From assembly GCA_002298965.1 (NCBI GenBank), contig DBMN01000217.1:1-13353 (forward strand): DNA of 13,353 nucleotides. The letters are read 5' to 3'. The notes below the pieces were generated by a model, which saw only the letters and a program-made list of their open reading frames with translations, did not search any database and was not told the DNA's origin. This document shows positions 1-6,034 of this stretch, in pieces; within the stretch, counting starts at the first letter, position 1, and each line of letters starts with the position of its first letter. A program made the translations under genes and the position numbers. This DNA comes from Rhizobiales bacterium UBA697. Its GTDB lineage: Bacteria; Pseudomonadota; Alphaproteobacteria; Rhizobiales; Ancalomicrobiaceae.

Positions 1-550
1 GGAGAAGCCGGCCGTCGCCGTGCAGGAACCCGCGCCCGTCATTGCCCCGCCGGCCGCGGCGCCCACGGTGATCACCCCGCCGGTCGCACCGGCGCCGAAG
101 GCCGCGGAGACCAAGCCGGTCGAACCCAAGGCCAAGCCCGTGCCGCCGAAGCGCGAGGCGGTGCGTTCGCCGTCGCGCGACGAGGACATTCCGCGCGCCG
201 ACAGCGGCGGCGACTTCGCCGATCGGCTGGCCGCCATCCGTCGCGAGGAAGCCCGCCGCGCCGTCGAACGGCCGCGCTACGTGCCGCCGCCGGAGGACGA
301 CGACGAGGAGATCGTGGTGGTGCCGCGGCCGCGTTGGGGCTGGCAGCCGCCGGTCTTCTTCGACGACCGGCCGCACGGCCCCGTGCTCAGGCCCTTCGAG
401 CGCCCGTCGCGCGAGGCGGCGAGCCGTGATCCGGTCGGCGAGAACTGCCACTATCACGCCTGGCCGACCGAGGACATGGCGTTCCATCGCCAGGTCCAGT
501 GCCACTGGCACCGCGACCCGCGCGATCCGTCGCTGCGCTACGTGCGCTGA
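1..550 (+). CDS. Proline-rich protein with Cys/His-rich C-terminal tail (5' end missing)
   Basis: The reading frame is open from the left edge to a TGA at 548-550. A GTG lies at 20-22, but codons before it are also open (E-K-P-A-V-A-V), so the true start is probably outside the window. The first part is low complexity and rich in Pro, Ala and Lys. It is followed by charged stretches, including an acidic run (EDDDEE) near residues 92-97 counted from the GTG. The last 34 residues change character: a CHYH motif at about residue 143, a lone His at about 156 and CHWH at about 161. This pattern suggests a small metal-binding or disulfide-linked tail after a disordered linker, typical of exported proteins, but no signal peptide is visible because the N-terminus is missing. 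I do not recognise the family. It runs convergent to the FAD oxidoreductase gene with a 21-bp gap and is probably unrelated to the polyamine locus. Confidence 0.75.
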   Translation, partial: EKPAVAVQEPAPVIAPPAAAPTVITPPVAPAPKAAETKPVEPKAKPVPPKREAVRSPSRDEDIPRADSGGDFADRLAAIRREEARRAVERPRYVPPPEDDDEEIVVVPRPRWGWQPPVFFDDRPHGPVLRPFERPSREAASRDPVGENCHYHAWPTEDMAFHRQVQCHWHRDPRDPSLRYVR

Positions 551-571
551 CGCGAGAGAGCGGCGGCCGCC

Positions 572-1861
572 TCAGCCGAGGCGGTCGCGCAGCGCGTACC
601 AACTCATGGCGAGCACCAGCGTCGGATGGCGCAGGCGCCGTCCGCCGGGGAAGGCCCTCGCCGGGATCGAGGCCATGACGTCGAAGCGCGACGTGTCGCC
701 CTCGATCGCTTCGGCGAGCAGCTTGCCGGCGAGCGTGGCGATGGCGACGCCGTGGCCGGAATAGCCGGCGGCGGTGTAGACGCCGGGGCGCAGCCGCCGG
801 AAATAGGGCATGCGGTTCATGGTGACCGCCAGCGTGCCGCCCCAGGCGTAGTCGATCTTCACGTCGGCGAGGTCGGGATAGATCTTCAGCATGTGGGCGC
901 GGACGAAGGCCTTCAGGTCCTTCGGATCGCTGTGGCCGTAGGTCTCGCCGCCGCCGAAGACGAGGCGGCCGTCGGCCGAGATGCGCCAGTAGTGGACGAC
1001 GAAGCGGCTGTCGGCGACCGCCTCGCGCAGCGGGATCAGTCGCGAGGCGCGCGGCCCGAGCGGCTCGGTCGCCAGCACGTAGTTGCGGATCGGCATGACA
1101 TGGGCGTCGATCTCGGCGCAGAGCCCGTCGAGATAGCCGTTGGCGGCGACCACCACGTCGGAGGCCGAGATGGTGCCGGTGGCGGTCTTGACCCGCCGGG
1201 CGCCGCCCGCCTCGCCGTCGAGGCCGAGGGCGCGGGTGCCCTCGTGGATGCGCACGCCTGCCTCCTCGGCGGCCCGCGCGAGGCCGAGGGCATAGTTCAG
1301 CGGGTGGAGATGGCCGGCGGTGCCGTCGCGCCAGCCGCCGAAATAGACGTCGGTGCCGATGGCGCGAGCCAGCGCCTCGCGATCGAGGAAGGTGGCCCCG
1401 TCCCAGCCGTAGCGGGCGATCAGATGCTCGACCTCGTGGTCGGCCTCGCGCAGCCACGACTTCTTGTGGACGGCGTGGATCAGGCCCTCGCGCCAGTCGC
1501 AGTCGATGCCGTGGGCCGAGATCAGACCCTTGACCGTGTGCTTGGCCTCTTCGGCGAGGTCGAAGAGGGCACGGGCCCTGTCGAAGCCGAACCAGTCCTC
1601 GAGCGTCTCCTGATCGCGGCGCTGGCCGGAATGGAGCTGGCCGCCGTTGCGGCCCGAGGCGCCCCAGCCGACACGGTTCGCCTCGATCACGATCACCCGG
1701 CGCCCCTTCTTGGCCAGATGCAGCGCGGTCGACAGGCCGGTGTAGCCGGCGCCGACCACGCAGACGTCGCAGGCGGCGTCGCCGTCGAGCGGCGGGCGCT
1801 CCGGCGCCTCGTGGGCGGTCGCGGCATAGAGGGAGGGGGCGTGCGGGGCGGGTTCGGTCAT
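572..1861 (-). CDS. puuB: FAD-dependent oxidoreductase, gamma-glutamylputrescine oxidase-like (PuuB/PauB type)
   Basis: This 429-residue protein has a Rossmann FAD-binding start, GAGYTG at residues 37-42, with an acidic residue (E60) ending the second strand where it would bind the FAD ribose. GASGRNGGQ follows at 67-75, a hallmark of the DAO/PuuB/OrdL amine-oxidase family. Near the C-terminus WGGTLAVTMNRMP and YSGHGV complete the FAD and active-site framework. The length suits PuuB, which oxidises gamma-glutamylputrescine to gamma-glutamyl-gamma-aminobutyraldehyde, releasing ammonia and hydrogen peroxide in the cytoplasm. It is the last gene of the minus-strand arm, 203 bp after the aminotransferase, and that gap shows no clear gene. 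The ATG at 1861 has only a weak Shine-Dalgarno match. The family also contains glycine, sarcosine and other amine oxidases, so substrate is assigned mainly from the neighbouring synthetases and transporter. Confidence 0.88.
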   Translation of the reverse strand: MTEPAPHAPSLYAATAHEAPERPPLDGDAACDVCVVGAGYTGLSTALHLAKKGRRVIVIEANRVGWGASGRNGGQLHSGQRRDQETLEDWFGFDRARALFDLAEEAKHTVKGLISAHGIDCDWREGLIHAVHKKSWLREADHEVEHLIARYGWDGATFLDREALARAIGTDVYFGGWRDGTAGHLHPLNYALGLARAAEEAGVRIHEGTRALGLDGEAGGARRVKTATGTISASDVVVAANGYLDGLCAEIDAHVMPIRNYVLATEPLGPRASRLIPLREAVADSRFVVHYWRISADGRLVFGGGETYGHSDPKDLKAFVRAHMLKIYPDLADVKIDYAWGGTLAVTMNRMPYFRRLRPGVYTAAGYSGHGVAIATLAGKLLAEAIEGDTSRFDVMASIPARAFPGGRRLRHPTLVLAMSWYALRDRLG

Positions 1862-2064
1862 CCGAGCGGGTCCGGTGTCGGCCGGCGAGGGGCTCCCGCC
1901 GAGTTGCCCTTTCTCGCCCGTCTCGCGTCGTTCGTCGAGGTGGTGGCGTTGCGGAGGGCGAAAGATCGCAGCGCAGCGAAGGGCTTCGCCGGATCGGTCG
2001 GAGACGGGGACGCCGGCGGACCGGGGCGAGGCGCCCGACCCGACGGCATCGACCTTTCCACTGG

Positions 2065-3468
2065 TCAGGCCTTGACCAGACCTTCCTTCTTCAACGCCGC
2101 GTGGGCGTCGTCGAGCGTCTTGGCGGCGAGGCGGACGAGTTCGTCGGCCTCGGCGTGCGACAGCGTCAGCGGCGGAGACAGGATCAGGCTGTCGCGCACG
2201 GCGCGCATGATCAGGCCGTTCTTGAACGACAGATCACGGGCGATGGTGCCGGCCCGGCCCTCGTCGGTGACATGGGCGAACTTCTTCGACCGCGACGGCT
2301 TCTCCGGCACCAGTTCGAGCGCGCCGACGAGGCCCTTCATGCGCGCCTCGCCGACCAGCGGGTGGTCGCCGAGCGTCAGCCAGCGTTCGCGCAGGTAGGG
2401 CCCGATGTCGTCGCGGACGCGGGTGACGAGGCCCTCGCGCTCGATGATGTCGAGATTGGCGAGCGCGGCCGCGGCGCAGGTCGGGTGGCCGGTGTAGGTG
2501 TAGCCGTGGTTGAACTCGGCGCCCTCGGCGGTGATCACCGCGGCGACCTTGTCGGAGACCATGACGCCGCCCATCGGCAGGTAGCCGGAGGTGAGACCCT
2601 TGGCGATCGGCTGGAGGTCGGCGGTCACACCATAGGTGTCGGCGCCGAACCACGCGCCGGTACGGCCGAAGCCGCAGATGACCTCGTCGACGACCAGCAG
2701 GATCTCGCGTTCGGCGCAGATCCGCTTGATCTCCGGCCAGTAGGTCTCGGGCGGGATGATGACGCCGCCGGCCCCCTGGATCGGCTCGGCGATGAAGGCG
2801 GCGACGTTCTCCTCGCCGAGGCGGTCGATCTCGCGTTCGAGCTCACGGGCGGCCCAGACGCCGAATTCGTGCGGGTTCATGTCGCCGCCCTCGCCGAACC
2901 AGTAGGGCTGGGCGATGTGGGAGATGCCGGCGATCGGCAGGTCGCCTTGGCCGTGCATCGGCTTCATGCCGCCGAGCGAGGCGGCCGCGACCGTCGAGCC
3001 GTGGTAGGCGTTGCGGCGCGAGATGAAGGCCTTCTTCTTCGGCTTGCCGAGCAGGTCCCAGTACCAGCGCACCATGCGGAAGACGGTGTCGTTGGCTTCC
3101 GACCCCGAGCCGCAGAAGAAGACGCGGTTCATGTGGGCGGGGGCGACGCTCGACAGTTTCTCGGCGAGACGGATCGCCGGGGCGTTCGTCGTCTTGAAGA
3201 ACGAGTTGTAGTAGGCGAGCTCCAGCATCTGCTCGTGGACGGCGTCGGCGATCTCGCGACGGCCGTGGCCGATGTTGGTGCACCACAGGCCCGCCATGCC
3301 ATCGAGATAGCGCCGGCCGTCCGAATCCGTCAGCCACACGCCGTCGCCGCGCACCATGACGCGGCTGCCTTCCCGCGCCAGGCTCGCGTATTCGGTGAAG
3401 GGGTGGAGATAGTGGGCGCTGTCGAGGGCCTGGAGTTCGGCGGTCGGGTAGAGGTTGGAGGCGGTCAT
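2065..3468 (-). CDS. spuC: Class III omega-aminotransferase, putrescine/polyamine:pyruvate type (SpuC-like)
   Basis: The 467-residue product is a fold-type I, PLP-dependent class III aminotransferase. Visible landmarks are SGSEAND at 121-127 (PLP phosphate contact), YHGST at 155-159, EPIQGAGG at 228-235, the Asp of DEVICGFGRTG (D261, contacting the PLP ring nitrogen) and LQPIAKGLTSGY, whose K290 should form the Schiff base. HGYTYTGHP and the late MRAVRDSLILSPPL segment are typical of the omega-amino acid:pyruvate/SpuC subgroup rather than of GABA or ornithine transaminases. SpuC moves the amino group of putrescine to pyruvate, giving 4-aminobutanal and alanine. A GGAGA lies about 10 bases before the ATG. 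The gene sits between the first synthetase and the oxidoreductase on the same strand, but a 235-bp gap with strong palindromes separates it from the synthetase. Substrate preference (putrescine, spermidine or beta-alanine) cannot be read from sequence. Confidence 0.88.
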   Translation of the reverse strand: MTASNLYPTAELQALDSAHYLHPFTEYASLAREGSRVMVRGDGVWLTDSDGRRYLDGMAGLWCTNIGHGRREIADAVHEQMLELAYYNSFFKTTNAPAIRLAEKLSSVAPAHMNRVFFCGSGSEANDTVFRMVRWYWDLLGKPKKKAFISRRNAYHGSTVAAASLGGMKPMHGQGDLPIAGISHIAQPYWFGEGGDMNPHEFGVWAARELEREIDRLGEENVAAFIAEPIQGAGGVIIPPETYWPEIKRICAEREILLVVDEVICGFGRTGAWFGADTYGVTADLQPIAKGLTSGYLPMGGVMVSDKVAAVITAEGAEFNHGYTYTGHPTCAAAALANLDIIEREGLVTRVRDDIGPYLRERWLTLGDHPLVGEARMKGLVGALELVPEKPSRSKKFAHVTDEGRAGTIARDLSFKNGLIMRAVRDSLILSPPLTLSHAEADELVRLAAKTLDDAHAALKKEGLVKA

Positions 3469-3509
3469 GTCGAGGCGATCTCCGACGCGATGGGCATGGC
3501 TTCAGCGTT

Positions 3510-3530
3510 CGCCGGATCGGCGATCCGGCG
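3510..3530. other. Perfect hairpin in the leader of the aminotransferase gene
   Basis: CGCCGGATC (3510-3518) and GATCCGGCG (3522-3530) form a perfect 9-bp inverted repeat around a 3-base loop, about 42 bp upstream of the aminotransferase ATG. No T-run follows on either strand, so it is not a classic intrinsic terminator. It may affect mRNA processing or stability between the synthetase and aminotransferase messages. The structure is seen; the role is inferred. Confidence 0.55.
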
Positions 3531-3549
3531 TCGGCAGGGTCTCGTTGCG

Positions 3550-3671
3550 GCCGTCATCCCCGGCCCGGCACCCGGAGGGTGCAGAGGGGAAGGGGATCCG
3601 TGCGGCACATGGGCGCGCGCCGCATGGATCCCCTTCCCTCGGTCTCGTCGCGCCTCGCCGGGGAAGACGGC
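3550..3671. repeat. Long imperfect palindromic intergenic repeat (GTCATCCCCGG type)
   Basis: Three nested inverted repeats fill this gap between the synthetase and aminotransferase genes. The outer arms are 3550-3564 and 3657-3671, with 14 of 15 bases complementary. The inner arms are 3587-3606 and 3619-3638, with 19 of 20 complementary around a 12-base loop. A separate small hairpin, GCACCC-GGA-GGGTGC, lies at 3568-3582. The CGTCATCCCCGG end and the GGGGATCCATG-like core resemble the dispersed palindromic repeats found in many copies between genes of Hyphomicrobiales (recalled family knowledge; copy number cannot be tested here). It lies inside a likely transcription unit, so it would form a strong RNA stem. 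Confidence 0.75.
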
Positions 3672-3703
3672 GAGCGGGCCGCGGTGCGCGCGGCGTCGAA
3701 GGC

Positions 3704-5101
3704 TCAGACGTTGAGCAGCAGGAACTCGCGTTCCCACGGGCTGATCACCCGCATGAAGGTCTCGAATTCGGCCTGTTTGATCGCCCGATAGGTCGAGGAG
3801 AAGGACTTGCCGAAGATGTCGATCATCTCGTCGCTCTCCTCGAAGAGGGCGACCGCCTCGAGCAGGCCACGCGGCAGACCGAAGTCGAGGTCGTAGGCCG
3901 AGCCTTCGACCGGATCGCCGGGGTTCAGCCCCTGGATCATGCCGATCCAGCCACAGGCGAGCGAGGCGGCGATGGCGAGATAGGGGTTGGCGTCCGACGA
4001 GGGCACGCGGTTCTCGACGCGGCGGGCGGCGGGCGAGGAATTCGGCACGCGCAGGCCGACGGTGCGGTTGTCGTAGCCCCAGTGGACGTTCACCGGCGCG
4101 GCCGACTTGCGCATCAGCCGGCGATAGGAGTTCACGTAGGGCGCGAGCATGCACATCACCGCCGGCAGGAACTTCTGCTGGCCGCCGATGAAGTGGAAGA
4201 ACTCGCGGGTCGGTCCGCCGTCGGGGCCGGAGAAGATGTTCTGCCCGGTCTCGACGTCGACGATCGACTGGTGGATGTGCATGGCCGAGCCGGGTTCGCC
4301 GGCGATCGGCTTGGCCATGAAGGTGGCGTACATGTTGTGACGCACCGCCGCCTCGCGGATGGTGCGCTTGAACAGGAAGACCTGATCGGCCAGCGCCAGC
4401 GGATCACCGTGGCGCAGGTTGATCTCCATCTGGGCGACGCCCTCCTCGTGGATCAGGGTGTCGATCTCGAGCCCCTGCGTCTCGGAGAAGTCGTAGATGT
4501 CGTCGAAGAGGTCGTCGAACTCGTTGACCGCGGCGATCGAATAGGACTGGCGACCGCTCTCCGGCCGGCCGGAGCGGCCGATCGGCGGCTTCAGGGGATA
4601 GTCCGGGTCCTGGTTGCGCTCGACCAGATAGAACTCGAGCTCGGGCGCCACGATCGGCTTCCAGCCCTTCTTCTCGTAGAGGTCGATGATCCGGCGCAGC
4701 AGCTGGCGCGGCGCGATCTCCACCGGACGGCCGTCCTGGTGATAGGCGTCGTGGATGATCTGCGCTGTCGGGTCGGAGGCCCAGGGCACGACCGCGAGCG
4801 TCGAATAGTCGGGGATCAGGCGGATGTCGCCGTCGGCGTCGTCGACCTGGAAGTCGTCGTCGTCGTCCGGGTACTCGCCGGTGATCGTCTGGGTGAAGAT
4901 CGATCCGGGGATCGACATGACGGGCGCGTCGACGAACTTCGCCACCGGCATCATCTTGCCACGCGCCACGCCGGCGATGTCGGGCACGATGCATTCGATG
5001 TCCTCGAGGCCGCGGTCCTCGAGCCACGCGGCGGCGGCACTCTTGTCGGCGACGCCGCGCAGGTCGGCGGTCGAACCCTGGGATTTCTTCTTCTTGGCCA
5101 T
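3704..5101 (-). CDS. puuA: Glutamine synthetase-family gamma-glutamylpolyamine synthetase, copy 1 (PuuA/PauA-like)
   Basis: This 465-residue protein has the glutamine synthetase fold: an N-terminal beta-grasp domain, then the catalytic domain. Visible motifs are ELEFYL at about 154-159 and QMEINL at about 224-229 (metal-binding glutamates), TFMAKP at 260-265, GSAMHIHQS at 271-279 (ATP/metal-site histidines), NRTVGLRVP at about 345-353 and ANPYL at about 371-375. PuuA-type enzymes join glutamate to putrescine using ATP, giving gamma-glutamylputrescine. The neighbouring oxidase, aminotransferase and polyamine transporter favour that role over ammonia assimilation. The start is the ATG at 5101, preceded by AGGTGG; upstream in-frame TTG codons run into the operator and are unlikely starts. 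An acidic run (DDDDDF, about 79-84) lies in the N-terminal domain. The conserved palindrome 15 bp upstream of the ATG implies repression by the adjacent regulator. The amine substrate is inferred. Confidence 0.88.
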   Translation of the reverse strand: MAKKKKSQGSTADLRGVADKSAAAAWLEDRGLEDIECIVPDIAGVARGKMMPVAKFVDAPVMSIPGSIFTQTITGEYPDDDDDFQVDDADGDIRLIPDYSTLAVVPWASDPTAQIIHDAYHQDGRPVEIAPRQLLRRIIDLYEKKGWKPIVAPELEFYLVERNQDPDYPLKPPIGRSGRPESGRQSYSIAAVNEFDDLFDDIYDFSETQGLEIDTLIHEEGVAQMEINLRHGDPLALADQVFLFKRTIREAAVRHNMYATFMAKPIAGEPGSAMHIHQSIVDVETGQNIFSGPDGGPTREFFHFIGGQQKFLPAVMCMLAPYVNSYRRLMRKSAAPVNVHWGYDNRTVGLRVPNSSPAARRVENRVPSSDANPYLAIAASLACGWIGMIQGLNPGDPVEGSAYDLDFGLPRGLLEAVALFEESDEMIDIFGKSFSSTYRAIKQAEFETFMRVISPWEREFLLLNV

Positions 5102-5116
5102 GGGCCACCTGTTCAA

Positions 5117-5134
5117 AAAATGTGATCACATTTT
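5117..5134. promoter_or_regulatory. Palindromic operator candidate, site 1
   Basis: AAAATGTGATCACATTTT is a perfect 18-bp palindrome, very AT-rich for this genome, placed 15 bp upstream of the first synthetase ATG. A second copy of the core (AATGTGATCACATTTT shared) lies at 5955-5970, upstream of the other synthetase. The best candidate binder is the GntR/FCD protein encoded between the two sites. The CRP consensus has TGTGA and TCACA separated by six bases; here they abut, so CRP is unlikely. Confidence 0.75.
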
Positions 5135-5158
5135 GAGCGAGGCCGGTTCGTCCGTCAA
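5130..5158 (-). promoter_or_regulatory. Putative sigma-70 promoter of the first synthetase
   Basis: On the minus strand TTGACG (5158-5153) is followed after 17 bases by CAAAAT (5135-5130). The -10 hexamer overlaps the left edge of operator site 1, so a bound repressor would block RNA polymerase. Predicted from consensus only; the transcription start is not known. Confidence 0.45.
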
Positions 5159-5164
5159 CCGGCC
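5141..5164. other. Perfect 8-bp inverted repeat between regulator gene and first synthetase
   Basis: GGCCGGTT (5141-5148) and AACCGGCC (5157-5164) enclose an 8-base loop. The element lies 16 bp past the stop codon of the regulator gene and overlaps the predicted -35 box of the synthetase promoter. There is no following T-run, so it is at best a weak or factor-dependent terminator for the regulator message. Confidence 0.45.
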
Positions 5165-5179
5165 GCGCGTTCTGTCATG

Positions 5180-5899
5180 TCACGGTACCGGCTGCGGCGT
5201 CACGCGGCCGAGGACGGTGCCGTCGATCAGGTCCATGCCGTCCATGATGTCGGCGCGGATCGCCTCGGCGAGGCGGGCGGCGTCGCCGTCGGCGATGGCC
5301 GCGAGGGCATGGACGTGGTGGTCGACCAGCGCGGCGGTACCGAGCCGGCCGTAGACCGAGCGCATGAAGGGGCCGAACTGCAGCCACAGGCTCTCGATCA
5401 GCGGCACCAGCACCCGCGACGGGCCGGCGCCGTAGATCTCGAAATGGAAGCGGTGATTGCCTGTCATGTAGCCTTCGACGTCGCCGCTCTCGAGGGCGGC
5501 GTCGATCGCCGCGTCGATGGCGCGCAGCCGTTCCAGCCGGGCGGCGTCGATGTGGGGCAGGGCGCGGACGGCGGCCTCGGGCTCGAGCAGCGAGCGGGCG
5601 CGCACCAGTTCGTCGAAGCGCTCGACGTCCATGTCGGGCACCCAGACGCGGCGGTTGGCGCCGACCACCAGGCCGCCCTCGGCGGCGATCCGGCGGATCG
5701 CCTCGCGCACCGGCATCGGCGAGACGCCGAGCGACTGGGCGAGGCCGCGCAGCGTCACGGCGCGTCCGGGAACGATGCGGCCGGTGACCAGCGCATCGCG
5801 CAACGCACGATAGACCCTGTCGTGCAGCGGGCCGTCGCCGATGTCGTCGTCGTCGCCGACCTCGGGGGCGAGCGTCGCGGCAGTGGTGCGTCGCGTCAT
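5180..5899 (-). CDS. GntR-family transcriptional regulator, FCD subfamily
   Basis: The 239-residue protein has a GntR winged helix-turn-helix at about residues 24-90 (LHDRVYRALRDALVTGRIVPG, then LRGLAQSLGVSPMPVREAIRRIAAEGGL, the typical recognition helix). An all-helical FCD effector domain follows at about 95-230 (LLEPEAAVRAL, NHRFHFEIY, HHVHALAAIADGDAARLAEAI). FCD proteins usually bind a small organic acid or amine-derived ligand, often with a metal held by Asp and His. Here Asn148 stands where Asp is common, and the last helix shows DIMDGMD where a His is usual, so metal binding is uncertain. The ATG at 5899 is chosen because it follows GGGGAAG and gives a normal-length protein; the frame stays open far upstream, but only as antisense to the second synthetase. 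It is divergent from that gene, with an operator-like palindrome between them. Likely the local repressor, possibly autoregulated. The ligand is unknown. Confidence 0.88.
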   Translation of the reverse strand: MTRRTTAATLAPEVGDDDDIGDGPLHDRVYRALRDALVTGRIVPGRAVTLRGLAQSLGVSPMPVREAIRRIAAEGGLVVGANRRVWVPDMDVERFDELVRARSLLEPEAAVRALPHIDAARLERLRAIDAAIDAALESGDVEGYMTGNHRFHFEIYGAGPSRVLVPLIESLWLQFGPFMRSVYGRLGTAALVDHHVHALAAIADGDAARLAEAIRADIMDGMDLIDGTVLGRVTPQPVP

Positions 5900-5938
5900 G
5901 CGGTCTTCCCCGATCCCGCCGGGAGCCGGCGTACGTGA

Positions 5939-5967
5939 TTGACAGTACCAGATCAATGTGATCACAT
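5939..5967 (+). promoter_or_regulatory. Putative sigma-70 promoter of the second synthetase
   Basis: A perfect TTGACA (5939-5944) is followed after 17 bases by TCACAT (5962-5967), a poor -10 match. The spacer and -10 region are covered by operator site 2, fitting repression by occlusion. Transcription would begin near 5975, leaving a leader of about 60 bases before the ATG. The -35 box is convincing, the -10 box less so. Confidence 0.4.
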
Positions 5968-5968
5968 T
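5955..5968. promoter_or_regulatory. Palindromic operator candidate, site 2 (divergent regulator/synthetase region)
   Basis: AATGTGATCACATT is a perfect 14-bp palindrome; with the following TT it repeats 16 bases of site 1 exactly. It lies 56 bp upstream of the regulator ATG and 67 bp upstream of the second synthetase ATG, so one bound protein could control both divergent genes. These are the only two copies seen in the window with AT flanks. Confidence 0.75.
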
Positions 5969-6034
5969 TTCGTCGACTTGCAACAAGGCTCGTCGCGTGC
6001 CCCCCGGCACGAGCGACCGGCTCCGAGGCGACGA

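Noticed and set aside
1976..1989. Small GCGAA-GGGC-TTCGC hairpin between the aminotransferase and oxidase genes
   Set aside because: A 5-bp stem is expected by chance in DNA of this composition, and it has no supporting context.
2528..2541. GCGGTGATCACCGC palindrome similar to the operator core
   Set aside because: It lies inside the aminotransferase coding sequence, has GC flanks and encodes ordinary residues. Similar GGTGATCACC strings also occur at other coding positions in the window.
626..5125. Long plus-strand open frames across the minus-strand enzymes (for example 626-2398, 2101-3714, 3455-5125)
   Set aside because: They are shadow frames of well-supported minus-strand genes, caused by high GC and few stop codons. 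Their translations are low-complexity Gly/Ala/Asp/Val/Arg with no family motifs.
5117..5134. CRP/FNR-type site
   Set aside because: CRP sites have six bases between TGTGA and TCACA. Here the half-sites abut in both copies, and the adjacent GntR gene is a better source of the binder.
5939..6034. Upstream extension of the second synthetase by 32 residues
   Set aside because: The extension runs through the TTGACA box and the operator palindrome, lacks a ribosome site and reads as non-conserved sequence. The ATG at 6035 has GAGG ahead of it.
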